A DNA stretch of 64,000 nucleotides from Methylotetracoccus oryzae (GTDB lineage Bacteria > Pseudomonadota > Gammaproteobacteria > Methylococcales > Methylococcaceae), in contig NZ_SRSH01000015.1 in NCBI RefSeq assembly GCF_006175985.1, positions 80,726 through 144,725 of the forward strand, in the 5' to 3' direction. Below the pieces are notes generated by a model. The model was not told where the DNA came from. It ran no database searches and saw nothing but the letters and a program-made list of their open reading frames with translations. Shown here piece by piece: positions 27,339 through 35,805 of this stretch (position 1 is its first letter; each line of letters opens with the position of its first letter). The position numbers were made by a program, and so were the translations under genes.

Positions 27339-28343
27339 ATGGATTCACTGAACACGTCGCCGATCATGTCCCTCGACCACGGTTTTCCATTCGATCCCAC
27401 CTACGGCTACGACCTGGACGCCTTGCTGGCGGTGATCCCGCCCGAGCCTCCCGCGGATTTCGCCGCCTTCTGGTCAGCCCGCTACGCGAGAGCGAGGGAG
27501 CAGCGCCCCGCGGCTGAACTCCGCCCGGCGGGTTGGGCGGATGAGCGTTTCGAGGTCCATGACCTGAGTTACGAATCGACCGGGGGCATGCGCATCGGCG
27601 GCTGGGTACTGGCGCCGCGCAGGCTGCCGGTCCGGCGCGGTTTCGTGATCGGTCACGGTTACGGCGGGCGGGAGGGTCCGGATCTGGACCTGCCCTTCGA
27701 CGATGCCGTGCTGTTCTTTCCCTGCGCCCGCGGAATTTCGCGCAGCCGCTGCGCGGGCCTGCCGGAGGCGCCCAACGAACACGTGCTGTGGGGCATAGAC
27801 GATCGCGAACGCTACGTGCTGGGCGGTTGCGTGGACGATGTCTGGGTCGCCGTGACCGCACTTGAGGAATTGTTTCCCGGCGCCCGCGGACGCGTGGGCT
27901 ACCTGGGCATCAGCTTTGGCGGCGGCATCGGAGCGATGGCCGTGCCCTGGGACGAGCGGATCGCCAGTGCGCATTACAACGTTCCGAGCTTCGGACACCA
28001 GGCCTTGCGCCTGAGCTTGCCCACGATCGGTAGCGGCGAAGCCGTGCAGCGGTACCGGCAACAATGCGGTCACATTCCGGAAACCTTGCGTTACTACGAT
28101 GCCGCCGTGGCAGCCCGTTTCACGACGGTGCCGGTCCATGTGGCGGCGGCGTTGTTCGACCCGGTCGTCGCGCCACCCGGTCAGTTCGCCGTCTACAACG
28201 CGCTGCCGGATGAAAAGCGACTGTTCGTGCTGGACGCCGGTCATTTCGATTACCCCCGCCGCGTGGAGCAGCAACGGATGCTGCTGGCGGAACTCGAGCA
28301 ATTTTTTGGGTGCGATGAATCGCGAATATCACCGTTGGTATAG
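27339..28343 (+). CDS. Acetyl xylan esterase-like alpha/beta hydrolase
   Basis: An alpha/beta-hydrolase resembling the AXE1 acetyl-esterase family (cephalosporin-C deacetylase type). The nucleophile elbow is GISFGGG (Ser192). Likely triad partners are Asp274 (ALFDPVVAPPGQ) and His302 (DAGHFDYPRR), a normal spacing. No signal peptide is visible, so it should be cytoplasmic. The start is ambiguous between GTG 27291, ATG 27339 (chosen) and ATG 27366; none has a good ribosome-binding site. Its 3' end overlaps the next esterase gene by 29 bases, so the two are probably co-translated and act on related substrates. The true substrate is unknown. Confidence 0.8.
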   Translation: MDSLNTSPIMSLDHGFPFDPTYGYDLDALLAVIPPEPPADFAAFWSARYARAREQRPAAELRPAGWADERFEVHDLSYESTGGMRIGGWVLAPRRLPVRRGFVIGHGYGGREGPDLDLPFDDAVLFFPCARGISRSRCAGLPEAPNEHVLWGIDDRERYVLGGCVDDVWVAVTALEELFPGARGRVGYLGISFGGGIGAMAVPWDERIASAHYNVPSFGHQALRLSLPTIGSGEAVQRYRQQCGHIPETLRYYDAAVAARFTTVPVHVAAALFDPVVAPPGQFAVYNALPDEKRLFVLDAGHFDYPRRVEQQRMLLAELEQFFGCDESRISPLV

Positions 28344-29043
28344 CCACCGGCTCGGTCGCGACATGGAGTTGCTGATCTTCGGTCACGCCGGCGCGAAAGT
28401 GTTGGTGTTTCCGACCCGCGACGGGCGTTTCTACGAATACGAGAATCTCCGGCTGGTGGACAGCGTCCGGCACAAGCTGGAGGCGGGGCAGTTGCAGCTG
28501 TACTGTCTGGACAGCCTGGACCACGAGAGCTTCTACTGCTTCTGGCGCCACCCGGCCGACCGCATCCGGCGCCACATGCAGTTCGAGGATTACGTGCTGA
28601 ACGAGGTGCTGCCGCTGATGGCCGCCAAGAACGGCCATCCGTGCACCATTGCCCACGGCTGCAGCCTCGGTGCGTACCACGCCGTGAATATCGCATTTCG
28701 CCATCCGCACCTGTTTCGCAAGGTCTGCGCGCTGTCAGGCCGTTATGACCTGACGCTGGGCATCGAGCACTTCCGCAACCTGTTCGATGGCTACTACGAC
28801 GAGAACGTCTACTACCATACCCCCAGTCACTTCCTGCCGAACCTCGGTGACCACGGGCGGCTGGATCAATTGCGCGCCATGGACATCGTGTTGGTCATCG
28901 GCGACGAAGACCCGTTTCTCGGCAATAACCTGAACCTGAGTCAAACCCTTTGGGATAAAGGTATCGGGCATTCACTGCGCACCTGGCACGGTCGCGCCCA
29001 CCAGGGTTCCGCCTGGCGCGGCATGGTTCCGGCCTACCTGTGA
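28315..29043 (+). CDS. Putative esterase (esterase D/PHB-depolymerase-like alpha/beta hydrolase)
   Basis: A 242-residue alpha/beta-hydrolase related to Pfam Esterase (PF00756) proteins. The nucleophile elbow is HGCSLGAYHA (Ser117). The segment VIGDEDPFLGNN likely supplies the acid and WHGRAHQGSAWRG the histidine. The N-terminal segment MNREYHRWYSHRLGRDMELL is typical of short cytoplasmic esterases of this group. The start lies inside the end of the preceding esterase gene in another frame, a sign of translational coupling. The substrate is not deducible. Confidence 0.8.
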   Translation: MNREYHRWYSHRLGRDMELLIFGHAGAKVLVFPTRDGRFYEYENLRLVDSVRHKLEAGQLQLYCLDSLDHESFYCFWRHPADRIRRHMQFEDYVLNEVLPLMAAKNGHPCTIAHGCSLGAYHAVNIAFRHPHLFRKVCALSGRYDLTLGIEHFRNLFDGYYDENVYYHTPSHFLPNLGDHGRLDQLRAMDIVLVIGDEDPFLGNNLNLSQTLWDKGIGHSLRTWHGRAHQGSAWRGMVPAYL

Positions 29044-29220
29044 GCGCAGGCCGAGCGAAAAATCACCCCGCGTGATTCGCGGCGCGGTACTTGCGTGGCT
29101 GCGCAGCCCGCGACAAGACACCCTCTTCTCTGGCAAACCCGGGTGGCGTTCGCGGCTGAAGCGCATCTCGGGGGCAGGGTGTTTCGTGCGCCATGCGCAC
29201 GAAATCACTGAATGCGGTCT

Positions 29221-29934
29221 TCAGGGCCGCGCGTGGACCGTCGCCAGCGGTTCGGGCCGCTTCAGGAAGCCCGGCAGATGATTCACGTCTTCCCAGAATG
29301 ACGCGCCGCTGAGTGGCACGACCGCGTTCGCCGCGGTTCGCGACAGGGCCGGAATCCAGTCGGCCGGTATTGCATAATTCCGCCCTGCCTTGCCGGCGGT
29401 CAGGAAGGTTGCGAGACCGATCAGCCGACCGCGCTCACTGAACAGGCCGCCCCCGCTCCCGCCCTGCACGAAGTCGGTCGACGTCTCGATGACCGGCGCA
29501 CCATCGAATGGATGCAAGCCCTCGACCCGCCCCACCGAAAAGGACATCCCGAGCGCGCGCGGAAATCCGTAGAAGTACACTTCCTCGCCCACCGACAGGT
29601 CAGCGGCACTGCCGAGTTGCGCCTGTGGCACGGGCAGCCCCGGGACCGTCAACAGGCAGAGATCGTGGCGCGGGTCCGCCTGTTGTGCGGTGACGCGGTA
29701 ACGGACAGGCCCTTTCGCAACGACGATGGTGTGGGCCAGTCGGGTCACGTGACAGTTCGTCGCCACTTGGTCGCCGCCGATTGCGACGCCCGATCCGAAG
29801 AACATTGGTCCGCCCTCCGGGTAGGCGTGGATCTGCACGACGCTCAAGGACAAGCGATGATCCACCTCGGCCATGCCGTCGGAACACGACAAGGCCATGA
29901 AAAAGGCTGTTGCGATCGAGCATGCACGCTGCAT
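29221..29934 (-). CDS. Secreted trypsin-like serine protease
   Basis: A 237-residue S1-family protease with an N-terminal signal peptide (about 1-22, SIATAFFMALSCSDGMA). The catalytic triad is complete: His62 (TNCHV), Asp91 (RHDLCLL) and Ser160 (QGGSGGGLF). There is no PDZ domain, so it is a stand-alone periplasmic or secreted protease rather than a DegP-type chaperone. The ATG at 29934 has an AGGAG ribosome-binding site 8 bases before it and is preferred over the upstream ATG at 29952. It is convergent with the esterase gene and divergent from the EF-G-like gene. Confidence 0.87.
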   Translation of the reverse strand: MQRACSIATAFFMALSCSDGMAEVDHRLSLSVVQIHAYPEGGPMFFGSGVAIGGDQVATNCHVTRLAHTIVVAKGPVRYRVTAQQADPRHDLCLLTVPGLPVPQAQLGSAADLSVGEEVYFYGFPRALGMSFSVGRVEGLHPFDGAPVIETSTDFVQGGSGGGLFSERGRLIGLATFLTAGKAGRNYAIPADWIPALSRTAANAVVPLSGASFWEDVNHLPGFLKRPEPLATVHARP

Positions 29935-30096
29935 TGAAGCCGCTCCTGTCATTGGTAACCCAGCACAATTTTGGAGTGGTCCTCGGGGCGTAAGTTCGCC
30001 GGCAACGCGGGGTACGACCTTGAGGCCATAGCCGCGACTTCGCCCCAGCCTTTATACTGCGCCGATTAAATTCTGGTGATTTTCGAGGGATGAACC

Positions 30097-32136
30097 GTGG
30101 CTGCATACACTGCAGAAAACATACGCAATATTGCGCTGGTTGGACAGGCCAGTGCAGGCAAGACCAGTCTGGTCGAGGCCTTGCTGTTCCATGCCGGCGC
30201 CAAACCGGTCAAGGGTAGCGTCGAAAAGGGCGATACCGTCAGTGATTTCGACGCACTGGAACAGCGCCACCAGCATTCACTCCAGGTCTCGGTCGTCGGT
30301 TTCGACTTCGCGGGGCGGCGGATCAACCTGATCGACACGCCGGGCTATCCGGACTTTCTCGGCCAGACCCTCAGCGCCCTGTCGGCGGTCGAGACCGTCG
30401 CGGTCGTGGTCAATGCCCAGACCGGCATCGAGCCCATGACCCGGCGCATGATGGACTGGGTGGCCCATCAGCATGTGCCGTGCATGATCCTGATCAACAA
30501 GATCGATGCCGAGCCTGATCGGCTCGCCACGCTGCTGGAAGAGATTACGGAGGCATTCGGGAAGGAATGCCTGCCGCTGGATCTGCCGACGGATCATGCC
30601 GAGCGCGTCGTCGACGTCGTGGCCCACAACGACGGGTCCGCGGATTTTTCGTCCGTGTCCGAGGCGCACGCGGCGTTGCTGGAACAGGCGGTCGAGGTCG
30701 ACGAGGCGGCAACCGAGCAATACCTGTCGCAGGGCGATATGAACCCCGACGAACTGCATGCCCCGTTCGAGAAGGCGTTGCGCGAAGGGCACCTGATTCC
30801 GGTGTGCTTCGTGTCCGCGCGGAGCGGCGCCGGTGTGCCGGAACTGCTGCAAGCGCTGGCCGACCTGGCGCCGAGCCCGCTGGAGGCCAATCCCTATCCG
30901 TTCATCGCCGAAGCCGATGGCAAGGGTGAGCAGCTCTGGGCCGAACCGAACGCGGACGCGCCGCTGCTGGCCCATTTGTTCAAGCTCGAATTCGATCCGT
31001 TCATCGGCAAGATCGGGCTGGTGCGCATTCATCAGGGCCGTCTCCGCAAGGGTTCGCAGATACTGGTGGGGCGCGATGGCAAACAGGTGAAGCTGGCTCA
31101 TCTGCTTCGCATCAGCGGCAAGGAGCACCAGGAGATCGACGAAGCGGAAGCCGGCGACATCTGCGCCGTCGCGAAGATCGAGGAGGTCGAGCAGGACGTC
31201 GTGCTGCACGAGAAGCACGAGCAGGATGCAGTTGCCGCGCCGCAGTTGTCGTATCCCACGCCGCTGGTCGGTTTGGCGTTGAAGGCCAAGCGCCGCGGCG
31301 ATGAGCAGAAGATCACCGAAGTGCTGCACAAACTCGTGGCCGAGGATCCCGGTTTGCGGATCGAATACGACATGACCGCCAACGAGACCGTGCTGCGCGG
31401 TCTCGGCGATTTCCACCTGCGCGTCGCACTGGAAAAGCTCGACGAGCGCTTCCACGTGGAGGTCGAAACGCATGCTCCGACCATCCCGTACCGGGAGACG
31501 ATCACCAAGCCGGCCGATGGTTTCTGCCGCCACAAGAAGCAGACCGGCGGCGCCGGGCAGTTCGCGGAAGTCGCGCTGCAGATCGAGCCGCTGCCGCGTG
31601 GCGAAGGCTTCGAGTTCGTCAATCGCATCGTCGGTGGAGCCATTCCCGGAACGTTCATTCCTGCGATCGAAAAGGGCGTGCGTCAGGTCATGGCCACCGG
31701 CGCGCTGGCTGGCTTTCCGTTACAGGATGTTCGCGTCACGGTCGTCGACGGCAAGTATCACGCGGTCGATTCCAAGGAAATCGCCTTCGTGACGGCCGGT
31801 CGCAAGGCCTTTCTCGATGCGGTCGACAAGGCCGGGGCGGTCGTACTGGAGCCGATGGTCGATCTGGAAGTCAGCGGGCCGGGCAACTCCGCCGGCGGGA
31901 TCTCCGGCGACCTCTCTTCGCGCCGGGCGCGCATCAGCGGGACCGACGCCGGCCCGAATGGCGAGGTCATCATCCGGGCCCTGGCGCCGCTGGCCGAACT
32001 GCAGGAATACGGTTCGCGGGTCAAATCGCTGACCGGTGGCGAGGGGAACTGGGGCATCCAGTTCAGCCATTACGAACCGGCTCCGCCCGCCGTGCAGAAG
32101 GAACTGGCCGGCAAGCACAAGCGGCAGGAAGACTGA
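30097..32136 (+). CDS. EF-G-like translational GTPase (FusA2 type)
   Basis: A 679-residue protein with the EF-G domain order: GTPase domain (P-loop GQASAGKTS at 16-24, NKID motif), beta-barrel, and EF-G domains III-V including the GGAGQFAEV segment. The switch II motif reads DTPGYPDF with Tyr84 where canonical EF-G and EF-Tu have the catalytic histidine (DTPGH). This substitution is typical of the EF-G-like second paralogues, whose role is unclear and which may not be standard translocases. The start is GTG with a GAGG site 8 bases upstream. A strong hairpin follows the gene. The canonical fusA, normally beside tufA, is not in the window. Confidence 0.88.
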   Translation: MAAYTAENIRNIALVGQASAGKTSLVEALLFHAGAKPVKGSVEKGDTVSDFDALEQRHQHSLQVSVVGFDFAGRRINLIDTPGYPDFLGQTLSALSAVETVAVVVNAQTGIEPMTRRMMDWVAHQHVPCMILINKIDAEPDRLATLLEEITEAFGKECLPLDLPTDHAERVVDVVAHNDGSADFSSVSEAHAALLEQAVEVDEAATEQYLSQGDMNPDELHAPFEKALREGHLIPVCFVSARSGAGVPELLQALADLAPSPLEANPYPFIAEADGKGEQLWAEPNADAPLLAHLFKLEFDPFIGKIGLVRIHQGRLRKGSQILVGRDGKQVKLAHLLRISGKEHQEIDEAEAGDICAVAKIEEVEQDVVLHEKHEQDAVAAPQLSYPTPLVGLALKAKRRGDEQKITEVLHKLVAEDPGLRIEYDMTANETVLRGLGDFHLRVALEKLDERFHVEVETHAPTIPYRETITKPADGFCRHKKQTGGAGQFAEVALQIEPLPRGEGFEFVNRIVGGAIPGTFIPAIEKGVRQVMATGALAGFPLQDVRVTVVDGKYHAVDSKEIAFVTAGRKAFLDAVDKAGAVVLEPMVDLEVSGPGNSAGGISGDLSSRRARISGTDAGPNGEVIIRALAPLAELQEYGSRVKSLTGGEGNWGIQFSHYEPAPPAVQKELAGKHKRQED

Positions 32137-32148
32137 TACGTTCGCCGA

Positions 32149-32190
32149 CAGCCTGCCCTGCGGCGCTCGCCGCAAGGCCCGGGCAGGCTG
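32149..32190 (+). terminator. Strong hairpin after EF-G-like gene
   Basis: Perfect outer arms cagcctgccc (32149-32158) and gggcaggctg (32181-32190) enclose a second perfect stem tgcggcg-ct-cgccgca. The 17 paired positions carry only one bulge. It begins 13 bases after the stop codon. There is no T-run, but stability should be high. Confidence 0.6.
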
Positions 32191-32436
32191 CCTTGGCGCA
32201 GTGGCTGGACGGCTCCGTTTCCTGCGTTAGGATGCATACGCTATTCACTCCGGTGGCCGGTGATCGTTCAGTGACGGTCGCCAGGGAGTGAACGCAAGGA
32301 ACCACTGCATTGTTCGAACGCGTTCGCCCGGACCCATGAAAATCCGTTACAGTACGGCTTCGCCCCAGGAAAACCGTCGGTCTCTCGCCCCCCGCGCCGC
32401 GGCCGACCTGCGCAGCCTTTCGGAGAAGAATCGTAC

Positions 32437-35400
32437 GTGGCAATACATGTCGCCATCGAGCACAGCACCTCTTATCGATACGACCGTACGGTCTCGCTTT
32501 CCCCGCATGTGATCCGCCTGCGTCCCGCGCCGCATGCGCGGACGCCGATACACGATTATCGCCTCGACATCACACCGGCCGATCACCGCCTGTACTGGCA
32601 GCAGGATCCCTTCGGGAACACCATCGCCCGGGTGGTTTTTCCGGGCAAGGTCGATGAACTGAAGATCGACGTGCGTCTGGTCGCCGAGATGACGGTGATC
32701 AACCCGTTCGACTTCTACGTCGAGAAATACGCCGAGCACTTTCCGTTTCAGTACGAGCCGCTGTTGAAGCGGGAACTCGAACCGTACTTCGAACTGACCG
32801 AGAGCGGTCCGAAGCTGATGGCCTGGCTGGAGAAGGTCGACCGGCGCAAGATGCGCATCGTCGACTTTCTGGTCGCGATCAACCAGCGCCTGAAGGACGA
32901 CATCGACTACACGATCCGCTTCGATCCCGGTGTTCAGACCGGCGAAGAGACGCTGACCAAGGCACTCGGCTCGTGCCGCGATACCGGCTGGCTGCTGGTG
33001 CAGATCCTCCGCCATATGGGGCTGGCCGCGCGTTTCGTGTCCGGCTACCTGATCCAGCTGACGGCCGATCAGAAGTCCCTGGACGGCCCCTCGGGGCCCG
33101 AGGAGGATTTCACCGACCTGCATGCCTGGGCGGAGGTTTTCATTCCGGGTGCGGGCTGGATCGGGCTCGATCCGACATCGGGACTGTTTGCCGGGGAAGG
33201 GCATATCCCGCTGGCCTGCACGCCCGATCCGGTGAGCGCCGCGCCGCTGACCGGCGCCAGCGACAAATGCGAGGTCGAGTTCGGCTACGCCAATGTCGTC
33301 AAGCGCGTGCTGGAAGACCCGCGTGTAACCAAGCCCTACACCGAAGCGCAATGGGCCGATATCCAGCATCTGGGCCATCAGGTCGACGCGGAACTGCGGG
33401 CGCTCGACACGCGCCTGACGATGGGCGGCGAGCCGACCTTCGTTTCGGTCGACGACATGGAAGGTCCCGAGTGGAACACCGAGGCGCTTGGTGCCGACAA
33501 GCGGCGGCGCGCCGGCGTGCTGCTGAAACGCTTGCGCGCGGCCTTCGGCCCCGGCGCCCTGTTGCATTTCGGCCAGGGTAAATGGTACCCGGGCGAGCCA
33601 TTGCCGCGTTGGGCCCTGGGCTGTTTCTGGCGCACCGACGGACAAGCCTTGTGGAAGGACGAAAAGCTGATCGCCGATGCCGAGCGCGATTATGGTGTGG
33701 GGCCGGAACAGGCCAGAACGTTCGCGGAACGGTTGACCGAGCGACTCGGCATCGATCCGAGATACCTGGTCAACGGCTATGAGGACTGGGTCTACTATTT
33801 GTGGCGGGAGGCCAACCAACCGGTCAATCTCGACCCGATCGCGATTCCCTGGGCACCGCAGTTCCGCGACGACCTGAGCCTGGTGCTGGCGCGCGGACTG
33901 GACCAGCCGGTCGGACTCGCGCTGCCCTTGCTGTGGGACTACGCCGCTGCCGGCTGGCGCTCCGGCCTGTGGCGGTTCGCGCGGGAGCAGATGTACCTGA
34001 CCCCTGGCGGTTCGCCGATGGGCCTGCGCCTGCCCACGCACGAACTGCCCTGGGCCGTCGAGGTCGAGCAGGAGGTCCTGATCAGCGCGCCCTCGCCGCA
34101 GCGCTCGCCGAACGTCGGAGCCCTGCCCAGCGCGCGACCCGCCCCAGCCTCGCCCGCGCCGGACGTCCGCGCGCCGCTCGCGGCCGACGAACGGCCGGAG
34201 GTCATCCGGCAGCGCTACCGGACCTGGGAGGGGATCCCGCATACCGCGCTGTGCATCGAACCCCGCGGCGGCTGCCTGCACCTCTTCATGCCGCCGCTGA
34301 ACACGCTGTGGCATTACGCGAACCTGCTCGAAGCGATCGAAGCGACCGCTGCCGAACTCGGCCTGCCGGTGCTGATCGAGGGCTACGAACCACCGGGATC
34401 ACCGGAACTGAAGGTACTGAAGGTCACCCCCGACCCGGGCGTTATCGAGGTCAACATCCATCCGGCATCGAGCTGGGAGGACCTGGAGCACAACACCGTC
34501 ACCCTGTACGAGGAGGCGCGCCTGTCGCGCCTGGCGACCGAGAAGTTCATGCTGGACGGGCGCCATACCGGGACCGGAGGCGGCAACCACGTGACGCTGG
34601 GTGGTCCCACACCGCAGGACAGCCCTTTTCTGAGGCGTCCGGATCTGCTCCGGTCGCTGGTGACCTACTGGCAGCATCATCCCTCGCTGTCGTATCTGTT
34701 CTCCGGCACCTTCATCGGCCCGACCTCCCAGGCCCCGCGGCCGGACGAGCGCGGCAGCCGTTTGCTCGCCGAACTGGATGTGAGCCTGCGCGAAATCGAG
34801 CACATCGCCGCGCCCTGGCTGCTCGACCGTGCCCTGCGCAATTTTCTGGTCGACGGCACCGGCAACACGCATCGTGCCGAGTTCTCCATCGACAAGCTGT
34901 ACTCGCCCGATTCCGCTTCGGGTCGGCAGGGGTTGCTGGAATTCCGCGCTTTCGAAATGCCGCCGCACGCGCGGATGAGTCTGGCCCAGATGCTGCTCCT
35001 GCGGGCCATGGTCGCGTATTTCTGGCGCGAGCCCTATCGGCACTCGCCGGTGCCCTGGGGCACCTCGCTGCATGATCGTTTTCTGCTGCCACACTACGTC
35101 TGGAGTGACTTCGGAACGGTCATCGAGCAGCTCAAGCGGGCCGGCTATCCCTTCGACCTGGCCTGGTTCGAGGCCTTTCTCGAGTTTCGCTTTCCGGTCT
35201 GCGGCCGTGTCCACTACGCCGGTGTCGAACTCGAACTCCGTACGGCGCTCGAACCCTGGCTGGTGTTGGGTGAGGACGCTACGGCGCACCGTCAGGCTCG
35301 GGTGGTCGACTCGGCGGTCGAACGGCTGCAGGTGCGTTGCCGCAATCTCGATCCGGAGCGTTTCCTGGTCACCTGCAATCGGCGCCGTCTGCCGTTGCAA

Positions 35401-35805
35401 GCGACGGCCAACACTGGAGACTACGTCGCAGGGGTGCGGTTCAAGGCGTGGAAGGCGGCCTTCGGCCTCCATCCAACGGTGGAAGTGCATGCGCCGCTGG
35501 TGTTCGACATCTTCGACCGGCAGTTGGGCCGTTCGGTCGGCGGTTGCGTCTATCACGTCGCCCATCCGGGAGGTCGAGCCTATGACACCTTCCCGGTAAA
35601 CGCCTACGAAGCCGAGTCGCGCCGCGTGTCCCGTTTCTGGGATTGCGGGCATACCGCCGGCGATGCCGCACCGCCACCCTGGGTCCAGGGTCTTTCCGGG
35701 TTTCACGAAGGCGAACTGGCCGCCGCCGGTTACGAGCCGCCGCCGGAACCATCCAATCCGGACTACCCGTGCACTCTCGATCTGCGCCGCCTGGGGGCCT
35801 CATGA
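32437..35805 (+). CDS. Transglutaminase-DUF2126 (putative amidoligase) giant protein, catalytically intact copy
   Basis: A 1122-residue protein. The N-terminal bacterial transglutaminase-like module (about 1-300) has an intact Cys-His-Asp triad: Cys180 (GSCRDTGWLL), His229 (DLHAWAEVF) and Asp245 (GLDP). The rest (about 320-1120) is DUF2126 (Pfam PF09899, annotated as a putative amidoligase). Its conserved motifs are LTMGGEPTF (Glu332), GRHTGTGGGNHVT (His710, Asn717, His718) and HRAEFSIDK. Such proteins are usually encoded with ATP-grasp and alpha-E partners in predicted peptide-synthesis or modification systems; those partners are not seen here. The start is GTG with a GGAGAAG site upstream. 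The stop overlaps the next paralogue by 4 bases. The biochemical function is unproven. Confidence 0.88.
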   Translation: MAIHVAIEHSTSYRYDRTVSLSPHVIRLRPAPHARTPIHDYRLDITPADHRLYWQQDPFGNTIARVVFPGKVDELKIDVRLVAEMTVINPFDFYVEKYAEHFPFQYEPLLKRELEPYFELTESGPKLMAWLEKVDRRKMRIVDFLVAINQRLKDDIDYTIRFDPGVQTGEETLTKALGSCRDTGWLLVQILRHMGLAARFVSGYLIQLTADQKSLDGPSGPEEDFTDLHAWAEVFIPGAGWIGLDPTSGLFAGEGHIPLACTPDPVSAAPLTGASDKCEVEFGYANVVKRVLEDPRVTKPYTEAQWADIQHLGHQVDAELRALDTRLTMGGEPTFVSVDDMEGPEWNTEALGADKRRRAGVLLKRLRAAFGPGALLHFGQGKWYPGEPLPRWALGCFWRTDGQALWKDEKLIADAERDYGVGPEQARTFAERLTERLGIDPRYLVNGYEDWVYYLWREANQPVNLDPIAIPWAPQFRDDLSLVLARGLDQPVGLALPLLWDYAAAGWRSGLWRFAREQMYLTPGGSPMGLRLPTHELPWAVEVEQEVLISAPSPQRSPNVGALPSARPAPASPAPDVRAPLAADERPEVIRQRYRTWEGIPHTALCIEPRGGCLHLFMPPLNTLWHYANLLEAIEATAAELGLPVLIEGYEPPGSPELKVLKVTPDPGVIEVNIHPASSWEDLEHNTVTLYEEARLSRLATEKFMLDGRHTGTGGGNHVTLGGPTPQDSPFLRRPDLLRSLVTYWQHHPSLSYLFSGTFIGPTSQAPRPDERGSRLLAELDVSLREIEHIAAPWLLDRALRNFLVDGTGNTHRAEFSIDKLYSPDSASGRQGLLEFRAFEMPPHARMSLAQMLLLRAMVAYFWREPYRHSPVPWGTSLHDRFLLPHYVWSDFGTVIEQLKRAGYPFDLAWFEAFLEFRFPVCGRVHYAGVELELRTALEPWLVLGEDATAHRQARVVDSAVERLQVRCRNLDPERFLVTCNRRRLPLQATANTGDYVAGVRFKAWKAAFGLHPTVEVHAPLVFDIFDRQLGRSVGGCVYHVAHPGGRAYDTFPVNAYEAESRRVSRFWDCGHTAGDAAPPPWVQGLSGFHEGELAAAGYEPPPEPSNPDYPCTLDLRRLGAS

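Noticed and set aside
29044..29220. GC-rich dyads between the esterase and protease genes as an RNA gene or tRNA.
   Set aside because: No cloverleaf or conserved tRNA arms could be formed; no known ncRNA motif was recognised.
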